Position numbers and translations under genes: made by a program. Source: Usnea hakonensis (Eukaryota; Ascomycota; Lecanoromycetes; Lecanorales; Parmeliaceae). Taken from it: a DNA stretch of 64,000 nucleotides. Positions 54,807-64,000 of this stretch are shown here, piece after piece. The notes beneath the pieces are model-generated. The model was not told the DNA's origin. It searched no databases and worked only from the letters and a program-made list of their open reading frames with translations. Within the stretch, counting starts at the first letter, position 1; each line of letters opens with the position of its first letter. Location of the stretch: positions 62,001-126,000 of the forward strand of contig BLJB01000155.1 in NCBI GenBank assembly GCA_013423325.1, in the 5' to 3' direction.

Positions 54807-56204
54807 TCATGATTCCAATTCCATGAGATCCTGCGTGCACAGTAGTTCAAAAGCGTCGTATTCCGCGGCTACTACGCGCTGGGGTTCTTGGCGCTGGGGG
54901 TTTTGTTGCTCGTGTCGTGCTTGGGTTTGGGATGGATTGTGGGTGCTTGAGGCGTTGGTGGTGGTGTGATGGCTGCGACTGGAGGGGAGGGTCTGGAGGG
55001 GAGGGTTGGGGGGTTGGAGGTCTGGGGTTGGCGAGTCGAGGGTGAAGGTTAGGACTATGGATTCGAGTTCGGAGTCTGGGAAGTCTTCTGATCCTGATTC
55101 TGATTCTCGTCCTTGTTGTTCCGCGTTTTCCTTGTGGAGGGGCAAGTCTAGCGGCGCAAGAGGCGAGAGTTGGGTAAGCTCATCGGTGAAGTCGAGGTCT
55201 TGGGTTGATATGAAGGCGAGGAGGTCTGCGGGGTTGTCGGTTGCGATGGGGTCAGCGTTGCTGGTTGCCGGTGGGTTAGGAGGCGTGGGCGGTTGCGGTG
55301 GTGGTAGGCAGATGGAGGTGGCGTTGCTGGGTGATGCTGTTCTGGTGGGTGGGGTTGGTGGAGGGGAGAGTTCGCGCTGGATTTGGGTGTTGCTGACGAA
55401 GAAGGAGTCGAGGTAGTCTTCTGGGACGCTGTCTGTTTTGAAGGGGGGTGGGAGTGAGGGCGGTTTCTTGGAGTTGGGGAGGTTGTTTGTTGGAGCTTGG
55501 TTGGGTGCCGGTGCCTGAGGCCTTTGTAGATGAGATGAATTGACCTGTATATCGCCACTTTTGGTATTTCTAGCCAATGGCTTTTGCTGTACTGTTGGGT
55601 TTGCGGTTTTGGCCTGTAGCGGAGAGCGAGCTGGAGATGTCCTTTCTTGAGGGGTCCGATTGCGCTGTAGAGTATCCTCTAGCCCTTTTGAGGGTTGTGT
55701 GTTCATGGTGTTAGAGGGCATCGTCAATTTGGGTCGCGAATTGATAGGTAGAATCTGGGGAAGTTGTCGTGACCTTGGTGGCTCCACTGAACGCTCATGT
55801 TGCTCTGGTGTTACCAGCTCTTTCTCCGTCTGTGTCCTACTTTCTTCGCCATCCTCCTCTTCATTATCCCGTTTTCTCTTTTCCCCTCCATATATAAAGC
55901 CCGACAGGTGCAACTGGCTTGGCCCCACATGTATCCTTTCCTTCCCCGGCGGTGTCGGTATACCCATCCTCTGCCTCACCTCCCTCTCCCTCTGCAGCCT
56001 CTCCTCCTTCTTCTTCAAATTCGCTTTCCGCCTCGCCTCCCTTTCGTTGATTCTATCGGCGCGCTCTTGAAGTACCGCGCGCCGCTCGAGCATGGCCTGT
56101 TCGCTTTCCGAGAGTCGCACTACTCCAGTGGATTTGCGGTAGGCTTTCTTGGCTTGTTTGAGAGTTTGAGGACGGCGAATGAGGGGCGTGGGGGCCTGAG
56201 GCAT
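54807..56204 (-). CDS. unknown protein with N-terminal coiled coil and repeated TQ motifs
   Basis: 465 residues from the ATG at 56204. The frame extends 44 codons further, but the conserved-looking part begins at MPQAPTPLIRRPQTLKQAKK. Residues about 25-95 form a highly charged helix/coiled coil (RINEREARRKANLKKKEERL). Then comes QRMGIPTPPGKERIHVGPSQ followed by LHLSGFI, which looks like a conserved short motif. The remaining 350 residues are Pro-, Ser- and Thr-rich and probably disordered. Three similar short motifs lie in the last 200 residues: SNTQIQREL, ISTQDLDFTDEL and LCTQDLMELE (near the C-terminus). No known domain recognised. Nuclear location is plausible from KRKRDNEEEDGEE but not shown. 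High GC on this strand creates shadow ORFs. Confidence 0.7.
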   Translation of the reverse strand: MPQAPTPLIRRPQTLKQAKKAYRKSTGVVRLSESEQAMLERRAVLQERADRINEREARRKANLKKKEERLQREREVRQRMGIPTPPGKERIHVGPSQLHLSGFIYGGEKRKRDNEEEDGEESRTQTEKELVTPEQHERSVEPPRSRQLPQILPINSRPKLTMPSNTMNTQPSKGLEDTLQRNRTPQERTSPARSPLQAKTANPTVQQKPLARNTKSGDIQVNSSHLQRPQAPAPNQAPTNNLPNSKKPPSLPPPFKTDSVPEDYLDSFFVSNTQIQRELSPPPTPPTRTASPSNATSICLPPPQPPTPPNPPATSNADPIATDNPADLLAFISTQDLDFTDELTQLSPLAPLDLPLHKENAEQQGRESESGSEDFPDSELESIVLTFTLDSPTPDLQPPNPPLQTLPSSRSHHTTTNASSTHNPSQTQARHEQQNPQRQEPQRVVAAEYDAFELLCTQDLMELES

Positions 56205-56978
56205 TGTTGCTGTGAAATGTGGGGTATGCTGCAGATTGCAGATTGCAGATGTCAAAGCGCTGATGATGCATGCTCGGAAGATGAATTTTTGGAGAAGCCG
56301 GGGCGATGGAGCTCGAATGGGTTTAGCGTGGGTCATAAGTAAACATGGATGGCTCTACTACAAAACATTAAAACGTTTCATCCTGCGAGACTGCGACACC
56401 TCGGACCTGTAGATCATTTTTAATGTTTCTGCCTTCAAGTCACCTGCCAGGATTCATCTTAGGCTTTATGTGACACAAAAAGGCGACTCGACCCGCCAGC
56501 GTAGGCGGATCCCTGAAGCTCCTAAAATCAGATGTTCTGGTCTCCTATACGCTCTCCAAAAGACCAAGCTATCACTCAGCTGTTAATCATGCGCTCGTTG
56601 TCCTATCCGCTTGCTTGTCCCTATCTCTAATCGTCTCGTTCCGATAATCTCGTCCACTTTTCAACCTTCCTTCGTCTCACGTTGCCGCTACACACTGAAC
56701 TAATATTACTCTAGACCTTCACGATAGAACACCGCTGAACTTAACGTTACATGTCAAGATCCGAAAGACCAGTCATCGGATATCGGTAAACGGTCCCGTG
56801 ATACCTATTGCCGCTTTGCAAGACCGATCATAAAACCCGCAATGCATGCAACGGCGTGTCGTATAAGGCTGGCAAAAGGCTCGTCCACTGTCCTGCGTTG
56901 AGGTACTGGAACATGTACTATTCGCCGTGCTCTCTTTCAATCATGCTTTTTCTCGTACGTAATGAAGCCTAGAACACT
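56205..56978. other. divergent intergenic region
   Basis: Separates the coiled-coil protein gene and the secreted protein gene. A triple GCAGATTGCAGATTGCAGAT direct repeat lies at 56228-56250. No supported ORF. Confidence 0.5.
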
Positions 56979-58215
56979 ATGAACCAATCACGTCTGCTCC
57001 AAATCTACCTCTCCCTGGTCTCCATTGCTCGAGCGCTCGTGGTCCAGCCTGTGGTCGGTGGGCTTACGCTCACTGAACCATCAGTGCTACCAAACCGATC
57101 AAGCTCGGTCAATCACCGCAATCGGACATGGTTGCATCCAGACACGTCCACCAACAAACTGGCAGTCTTTTGTGACGGGAACCAATATGGAAGAGACTTA
57201 CTTGCTGCAGACTGTAGGGACGCCATCACAGGGATCCCACGCATGACCCAGGAATTGAGATTTGGCGAGCGATCTGCTGACCCAAGCACATGGGACGTTA
57301 GCCTTCCTTCCCGACAGATAGGGGGTAAGGTCATCGCTAGCAAAATTTCCCTATTATCTCCACCCAGTTGTCTGACTTTCCCACAGTACGGGGACTTTGC
57401 ACGGTTGAATTGGAGTTCAAACCTGGCAGGTCATCCGCTATTGCTACCACACTCGATGTATCCCAAGCTGCTCTGGCTGTATTGAGCATCTGCGTCGCAG
57501 GAATAGGAACAAACTCGGGTGGGCTTGCAATTGACATTGGTGAGTACTTCGATAAGCAAACTCAAAATACAATTGAGAAAGGATGTCGAAAAGCACGCTC
57601 ACACAGGAGTTCCAAGGCGGAGACAACAATCTAGGCGTGGCTCTAGCCTCGTATGAACCGCATGTACAATGCTTCGATGGCTCCATCGGTCCTCCAGGCT
57701 CCACAGTTCCCCCTCTCAGATCTTGCGATGCAATTGTAAGCTTGATGTTCGCTTCAAAAGGTGTCATCTCGTTCGGAAAACAAGGAAGTGGCGCAGGCAC
57801 AATCGTTCCAGGCATGGATACATGTAAGTGTCTAAGCACTTCAAGTATTCCTAGATCTATTCTAAAATATGACCACGGCAGCTCCAGATAATCAGTGTAC
57901 AATAGAAATTGATACTACGCTTCCCATGGAGAGAGTATCCTGGTATGATATCTGGGCGGCTGCAGTTGCAATAAATGGGATATGTATTAGAAGTGGAAAA
58001 ACGGGCAAGGCGACCGATCTTGGTGAGTAAAGACCGTGTAACGATATTCCGATATACGGCATTGAGAAAAGTGCACAGGCGAAAACGGTTCCCTCTTCAT
58101 CAAAATGTGGGGTCCTAATTTGGCATCCGGAGTGCCTGCTCTTACGAGGAATATGACTATACTCAGCAATTCGACAGCATCGGAAGATTCAAACATTTCA
58201 TGGTCGACGACTTGA
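56979..58215 (+). CDS. secreted cysteine-containing protein of unknown function
   Basis: Five exons: 56979-57324, 57387-57539, 57635-57823, 57882-58022 and 58079-58215; 321 residues. Introns are 62, 95, 58 and 56 bp; all junctions keep frame with G|T or T|C split codons. The signal peptide is MNQSRLLQIYLSLVSIARAL. The mature part reads FCDGNQYGRDLLAADCRDAI, PSRQIGVRGLCTVELEFKPG, LSICVAGIGTNSGGLAIDIG, HVQCFDGSIGPPG, NQCTIEIDTTLPMERVSWYD, IWAAAVAINGICIRSGKTGK, and SLFIKMWGPN near the end. The C-x-x-G-x-x-YG...C spacing at the start resembles small secreted fungal proteins. About nine cysteines suggest disulfides. I cannot assign a catalytic function; a secreted effector or wall-associated role is speculation. 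Confidence 0.82.
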
Positions 58216-59932
58216 GTATTTCGCGTCGATTGCCAAGTCGGACTTCTCGGAACCACCTTGACATATTAAGGCTGAAACGCTTCTGGAACAGATAGCACGG
58301 CCCCCCCCCTGGATTTTCAGTGTGCTTTGATAGTCTCCCGGACTTGGGGATCTTGTGCATCCCAATTGGCGTTCTGGCGCTTTCATCGATTCTACTTTTA
58401 GAGATACCGACTGGCAAGTATGCTGTTGCGTTGTAAGTGACAAAACATGCAACTTATCTGCTCAGCAAGGACTGCTAGGGCTGCCAGCGGCCAGACCGCC
58501 ACAGTCAGACCACTTACCATTACCTCTCACTGTTTAGCAGAGCCAGAGCTACCCCTTTCAGGATCCATGATAAGCAAATTTGCGTTGCTTTCTTCATCTT
58601 GATGCCCCAGAGATACACCTCAAAAATTGTCAATCTAAAACGGACTTTACAGTACGCTTGGATAGGCCGAATGTTGCTGTCGTAAAGTTGTGTCCTTTGG
58701 CAATGTCGGAACATATGCTTCAGCTACTAGAGTAGCGGCATCCATAGACTCTGATCTTACGAAATAAGAATTTGTACTCGCGAAGAAGCTATTCAGGTCA
58801 ATTAGAGGGCAGTTCTGTAGATGCTCCACATAAGCCCACGAACAATGCCGTCCAAGGCGATCACGTTACGGCCTCACAATGAAGATGAAGGTTGCATCAA
58901 TAAATACCTCTGTACCAACACAAGGCTCCCAGAAGCTCTAATCGAGGACTCGCCAATAAACCAACATATATATCTTACTTCATAAAAATCAGTATTCCTC
59001 ACCCATCCCCCCACACCACATATCACAACCATTCAATCCCACCAACATTCCCACCAACAATCCCCTCCTCCCCAAGGAAAAATTCACAAAGCCTAAGAAG
59101 TTACTCACAGGGTTCTCATGGGGAAAAAAAAACGAAAAAACATACAGCAGTTAGTATTCGCTGGTCGTCACCGACCCAACTACTAATTAGCCGATCTGAG
59201 GCTTATCTTTGGCTGAGCGGACGGGAAGCCGAGTTTTCAACAGTCTGTGGCCGTATGTGGAAGGAAGGCTTTTATTTGTAAATATAAACCACTTTTTTTA
59301 AAAATGAGATGGCGAATAATTTGCTATCAACGCTTTTATGATCCCCAAGGGTTGGTGACAAAAGTGTCCGCCGATTTCTTTGGCGCTATTTGGCGAGTGA
59401 AAGTCGGTAGACACTTCTGTCACCAACCCTCGCCCGCTTCCCCTCTCTCTTTTACCGCGTAGCTCAAAGCCCCTACATACTTGCGCTAGCGACTTTCCGA
59501 ACCCTCGTTCTCAGCTCTTTACTTACCTTACCATTCCATCATCTATCTGCACAGATGTCCTATCGCGACGCAGCAAGCGGACGAATAAATGCCTCTTTAC
59601 TCGCAGATGGGCGGATGGTCTCTTCTTCCCTATCTAGCCAGCTGCTTTGTGATGCTTTTGTTATGAGAGATGTGTGAGGATGGGAGGGGGTGGATTGGTC
59701 TTGGAGATTCTTTTCCTTGTATGGATATTGTTTACGGTATTGAGATTGTGGAGATGGGAGTGATTTGGTTTTTGGGGATTTGTTTCAATGCTTGGATCCT
59801 GTGAATTGAGATGGTACTAGTGTAGAATTGAGATTGCAAGAGTGTCTGTCTCTTTGACAAACAGATGTGTCATCGTTAAGTTTCCCGATTCCATTGTGCA
59901 TGCATTGTCAAGGTGCGAAGGTAATTCTCCGC
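58216..59932. other. 1.7-kb intergenic region
   Basis: No supported ORF. A poly-C run is at about 58303-58312. An 83-bp hairpin element at 59348-59430 is listed separately. Poly-A tract at about 59128-59140. The part near 59800-59932 is the 3' flank of the importin gene. Confidence 0.5.
59348..59430. mobile_element. 83-bp hairpin, possible minimal MITE
   Basis: The two ends are long imperfect inverted repeats of 31-32 bp. The left arm starts AGGGTTGGTGACAAAAGTGT, and the right arm, read on the other strand, starts AGGGTTGGTGACAGAAGTGT; both continue with CxxCCGA and TTTC. About 27 of 31 positions match. The centre is about 20 bp (TTTGGCGCTATTTGGCGAGT). No obvious target-site duplication flanks it. 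It could be a small MITE, or the two ends of a DNA transposon left after internal deletion. Confidence 0.55.
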
Positions 59933-62900
59933 TCAGATGACACCCAAAGCGCCAAATGCTCTCACAACATCCTCGTCCACATTCTGAACCCAGTCTCTCT
60001 GAAACGCCTCCGTGCCTCCACACATTCCTACAGCGATTGCCAGTTTCTCCCGAATACAGACCCTCACATCTATCCTGTGCACTGGTTTCTCGAAAGCGAT
60101 GAGTCGTCTCCGCTCGTCAGCTGGAGCTTCAGGCCCCTCAGATTTCAGGGCGTCGAGATCATTGTAGACTAGGCTGTCCTGGTAATCCACCTTCCCTTCT
60201 TCAGAACTCATGTCAACGACAACTTCAGTGATGACGTCGGTCCATAGAGTCATGAGACTTTGTAGACGAGAAAGTATCCAGTGTTCGCCTGTCTCGAGGA
60301 AGGAAGTGAGGGCTAGACAACTCAATTTTTTGTGGCCGGGATGGGCGATGTACTCCACGTTGGAGAACCATTCGGTGATTAGCCATTCGAACGACCGGTC
60401 GTGAGGCTTGTTGGTGGTCATTTGGCTATTTTGAAGCGCTGCATCGAGACTGGAAAGGAGGAGCGAGGGACTGACTACCGCGAGCTGGGCGAATATATTG
60501 AGAAAATCGGTCTCGACAAGGCCATCGATTGACGGTTTCATCCTGTTCGGGCCAGAGGTTTGATGTGCCAGATAGGCGTCGTTCAGACCGGAAAGGAGGG
60601 CAGACATAAGGTTGGATGACATCAGCGATTGGACAAGGTCCTGCACAGCTGACACACCACCGAGCCTGTTTGCCGATTGAATAAGTAGCTCTACCAGACT
60701 CGTGACCGTATTACTCGCTTCTGGCTTCACAGATCCGAGCAATAAGCCGAAGTGATTGAAGATGAGAGTCGCGTTTGCAAGGATCTCTGATGGGATTAAG
60801 TATATGTAGTATTCCGTGATCTCCAAGGCTTTCCGGAGCGTTTCTGACGCGACCTCGAACATAGGGAATAGGTATTGAACGAGTGAAATGATCTCGGAAG
60901 AGGCCGGTGAAGGTGTCTGGGCAAGGACTGTTGACCATAGTTCCAGTGCATCTTCCAGGAGATATACTCTATCTGTGGAGCTTAGCTCAACAGAGGATCG
61001 GATCTTGGGAATTATGTATGGATGATATCTCCGAGACTCGGCCTGCATAGAGGTTGCTAGTGCAGACAATAGACCGAGAACAGCCTGTCTCATCAAGGGC
61101 TGTTCTTCGGCCAGGTCCCAGAGTGAATCAAGGAGAGGTATGATTTGGTCTGCGAATGGAGAGATCTAGCCTGATTAGCCCCCCCAACTTTGTTTTCGAT
61201 AGTGACGACATACTTTTTGTTCCATCTTTGTAACAATCACACCAATCGTGTTCAAAAGCGCCATTTTGGTATCTGGGAGCTCCACCTCTTTGGTTAGTGC
61301 CACTAATTTACCTATAATATCTGCCACGTAAGGCTCAAAGGGTTCAGCCGTAAATTCAAATGGATCGACGACGTTCTTGAGCTGCCTCCCAGCGGTGACA
61401 CGGACAACCTGGTCATTCGATGGGTCCTCCTTGTTGAGTAAATGCTGGAAAATTTGGTATACAAGGGGCCGATTGAGGCCTTCTTTCACGGGAAGCCATT
61501 GACCAAGAATAATGGCTGCTCGGCGGCGTAGAATATTGAATCCGGGTTGTTGGATTTGCACTTCTTGGACCAAGGTGTTGTTGAGGAAATATCCAAAGTC
61601 GAACTGAAGGTTGCGCTCTAACACGGGTGCTGCAAGCCCAATTGCAGCGTATATGGAGTCCTTAATGAGGATCTCGGTACCTTGCACAGCTTTTGGTTGT
61701 AAGTAGAAGCCCATTAGCGGGCGGTAAGGTACACGTACCGGCAACATTTTCAAAGACGGCCAGCAATGGCTGCATAAGCGTATCTTTGTAGTTGATCATC
61801 AGGTCTAAAAACAGCTTTTCAGAACAACACCTAACAGAAAATTCCCAGTCACTGCCACCGCCCTCTTGGGCCTTCTCCCACTCATCTGGCTGAATCAAGC
61901 TCTAATCATCAGCACTGCGTATCTTAGAAGATCTCGTGAGATATTCAAATGCAGATGAGGAGCAAACAATCCTTTGGGGCATCTCAAGGCTTATGAATGA
62001 AGTAAAGGTGGATCTTATGTCCGAGCATACGTACCTCTTCTTCCCACGCTTTCAGGTCTCGTGTCGTGAAAACGAAGAAACGTGTGACCAAAGTCTCCAT
62101 AACTTCACGGGCAAAATTGCCGGACAGCAGATCACTCTTCATCATCTCTTTCGATCTCTTTCGCTCTTCCTTGGCCTCGTCGTTCTGGTATCTGAAAGTC
62201 TGCACAGGGTTGAAAACCATTCTCAAGCAAGCTCGAATTAGTAATAATCCCTTTAGTGTCAGCTTTTCCATGACCAACGATCCTTCATCTTTGTCGGCAT
62301 CACCATCTGTGCCTATCTTTGCTGATGGATCGGGGATCTGTAATCTAAGTGTTTCTCCAAATTGACGAGCAAGACCCCAATAGGCTTTGGCTAGTTCAAT
62401 CGAGTCCGGTAGAAGCGCGTACCCTGCAGGGTGAGAGTTTATCATATTGACATGGAGCTTAGCGATCTGTAAGAGGTGATCTTCGATGATCTTTCTTGAG
62501 GTGGCCCCCAAAACCAACGAACTTTTAGAAACAATCTCGAGCATCTGTCCGAAATGTGAGACAAGAATCCCCCAAATTTCTCGAAGTTCCGCGTGGCGGT
62601 TGGGAAAATCGTAACCAAAAACGATCAACCGCCGAAGGATTTGCAAAGCAAGGAGACTGATTTCGATACTTTCCAAAGCTCCACCCTCGTCATCGCCACC
62701 TGTTGTGAGGAATTGTATCCACGTCTTTACACGACCAATGTATATGCTACCAACGACTTTAACGACACTAGGGGCTGCGGAATGGAGACTTGCCCGAGAT
62801 CGCTGTAATTTTGCTGTTGAGAGTTCCTTGACGATGTAGAGAAGTATGAGAAGGGCTCGGGAAAGCCGTAGAGTATTAGGTGTACTCCCCAGTGAAGGCT

Positions 62901-63339
62901 GCAACGCTTCAAGGACGGAGTCCAGCACATCGGGCCAGTCATGAGGATACTCATAACGCGTTATCTTCGCAATTACAATGCTTATTTGGAGCGCCAACCG
63001 CCGATCTGGCTCATTGATGCCGCTTTCCACGGACCTTGAACGGATGAGGGACTTTTCGTCTTTGGGAATGGTATTTGCAGCAGTCTTTCGCCAGTATTTA
63101 TCTATTCCATTTTTGAGCTGTATAATAGAAAGATAGCGGACCTCAAAGGGGAGTGATTTGCTGAGGAAGAGCGACTGTAAAGAACTGTAGAAGCCAGGTG
63201 ACTTCTCCCAATTTTGCAGCTGTTGCGCACCACTCTTGATTTGCTGTTGATTATTTGAAGATGCAGATTGCAACACGTGAAACAACGTTTGGTCTGTCAA
63301 AGGATTTGCTTCTGCAGGCACCTCGATGGAAAAGTTCAT
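59933..63339 (-). CDS. KAP120: importin-beta family nuclear transport receptor Kap120/importin-11
   Basis: Four exons: 63339-62035, 61901-61739, 61680-61214 and 61165-59933; 1055 residues. Introns are 133, 58 and 48 bp. The importin-beta N-terminal domain is at about 25-105: IKSGAQQLQNWEKSPGFYSS, LPFEVRYLSIIQLKNGIDKY with WRK, then the HEAT-repeat scaffold (KITRYEYPHDWPDVLDSVLE, LSRALLILLYIVKEL). Exon 2 contains QPDEWEKAQEGGGSDWEFSV followed by RCCSEKLFLDLM, and exon 3 LRRRAAIILGQWLPVKEGLN, both typical of the Kap120/importin-11 branch. The C-terminal exon holds further HEAT repeats and an acidic end. Yeast Kap120 imports ribosome-biogenesis and other cargo into the nucleus, bound to Ran-GTP. 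Length fits the family (about 1000). Divergent from PEX2. Confidence 0.94.
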
Positions 63340-63639
63340 CCTTCCCTTTCGTTAGTAATAGGTGAACATGAGCATAATATTTTTGGATATCTAAAAGGTC
63401 CAAATGTTTCTTCGAGGAATCGATCTGCTGCAATTCCTTTTCATTGGCTGTCCTTAGTGGTCCTCTGTGTTCAAAGTTGGACAGTGGCAGGCACTAGCTT
63501 GGAAATCAACATTGATATTTGCCGCACCCGCGCTAGCCGCTTTGCCTCGGCAAGTCCTGCTATTCACGATCGTTACGCTTCATATCATCCAACTCACGAG
63601 TATGGACCTGCTGAGATTCATGGACAGAGAGTCCATGAA
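63340..63639. promoter_or_regulatory. 300-bp shared promoter between KAP120 and PEX2
   Basis: The two genes start head to head with 300 bases between their ATGs. An open frame runs through most of the interval on the plus strand but its protein content is unconvincing, so the interval most likely holds both promoters and leaders. No TATA box stands out. Confidence 0.5.
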
Positions 63640-64000
63640 ATGACATCTATAGACTTTGCTGCCGCTCAGCAGCGAGTAGAAGAGCGCCGCCGGCTAAGAG
63701 AAGCTGTGGCAAGAACGCGTTCCGAATCCCTACGAAACCAACAAGCATTGAGCGCGCTAATCCGATTACCTTCCCCCTTCAATTACCTAGGGTCACGAGG
63801 ACTGCAAGCTTGGTATCTAATAAAGGGAAGAGAGGGAACAAGGCCAGCGTATCGAGTGGGTCAAGTTGATGCAGAATTGCTTGATGAAGAACTCGTCGAT
63901 TTGTTGAAAGGTCAGGTTGGAGAAGGCCTCAAATACTTTGGTGTACGCTTTATGATCCTGTTCACTACCAGCACGTAAGCTAATGATGAGCAGTCACATA
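63640..64000 (+). CDS. PEX2: peroxin-2 (PEX2), N-terminal part, cut by the window end
   Basis: First exon 63640-63942 (101 codons), a 51-bp intron with a GCTAATGAT branch site, then exon 2 from 63994 running off the window. The N-terminus MTSIDFAAAQQRVEERRRLR is a charged helix. Then come LPSPFNYLGSRGLQAWYLIK and the peroxin-type block RVGQVDAELLDEELVDLLKG with QVGEGLKYFGSH across the junction, typical of fungal PEX2 (Pex2/Pex12 N-terminal domain). PEX2 is a peroxisomal membrane RING E3 subunit that with PEX10 and PEX12 ubiquitinates PEX5 for recycling. The RING domain would lie beyond the window. The frame is open upstream of 63640, so an earlier start cannot be excluded. Confidence 0.82.

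Overview
The window is nuclear DNA of a filamentous ascomycete (Pezizomycotina; Leotiomycetes is my best guess from the protein families, but it is not proven). It has intron-bearing genes on both strands, introns mostly of 47-130 bp with GT...AG ends, often with a CTAAC/CTAAT-like branch site, and fungal-only families: a rhodopsin-domain (SAT4/Pth11-type) membrane protein, a Kre9/Knh1-type GPI protein, a CRH-type GH16 wall transglycosylase, a GH114 enzyme and BTB/F-box-like expansions. Exon junctions given here were worked out by hand: in every spliced model the summed exon lengths divide by three and the reading frame is conserved across the junctions.

Layout. 0.3-1.6 kb: rhodopsin-domain membrane protein (-). 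1.6-4.6 kb: decayed sequence with a glutathione-S-transferase pseudogene. 4.7-15 kb: ordinary gene-dense DNA with a GPI wall protein (+), a complex I assembly factor NDUFAF3 (-), an NCS1 purine/cytosine permease (+), a membrane-anchored GH114 (+), a vacuolar-type alkaline phosphatase (+) and a Cys/His-rich unknown (-). 15-20 kb: gene-poor, with a degenerate tandem array and one small Cys-rich protein. 20-21.6 kb: CRH glucan-chitin transglycosylase (-). 22-27.5 kb: a broken gene, simple repeats and a BTB protein. 27.5-32.4 kb: two divergent Myb/SANT-type genes sharing a 2.8-kb intergenic region. 32.4-38.6 kb: almost no genes. 38.6-46 kb: an accessory-looking run, all on the minus strand, with a second BTB gene (possibly broken), three paralogous F-box-like leucine-rich proteins, a truncated ORF and a secreted metalloprotease-like protein whose catalytic motif appears lost. 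46.8-64 kb: core genes again: ribosomal protein eS19, dihydroxy-acid dehydratase, an alpha/beta-hydrolase fused to a dual-specificity phosphatase, an unknown coiled-coil protein, a five-exon secreted protein, importin Kap120 and the start of PEX2.

There is no obvious biosynthetic cluster, complete transposon, tRNA, rRNA or CRISPR. The conserved genes serve separate housekeeping roles (translation, nuclear import, peroxisome biogenesis, branched-chain amino-acid synthesis, complex I assembly). The cell-surface genes (Kre9-like, GH114, CRH) concern wall and matrix. The 38-46 kb run and the repeat-bearing intergenic regions look like the fast-evolving part of the window. The most unusual items are the hydrolase-phosphatase fusion, the apparently dead zincin, the F-box-like/BTB cluster with a shared flanking repeat, an 83-bp hairpin element and two very small coding exons.
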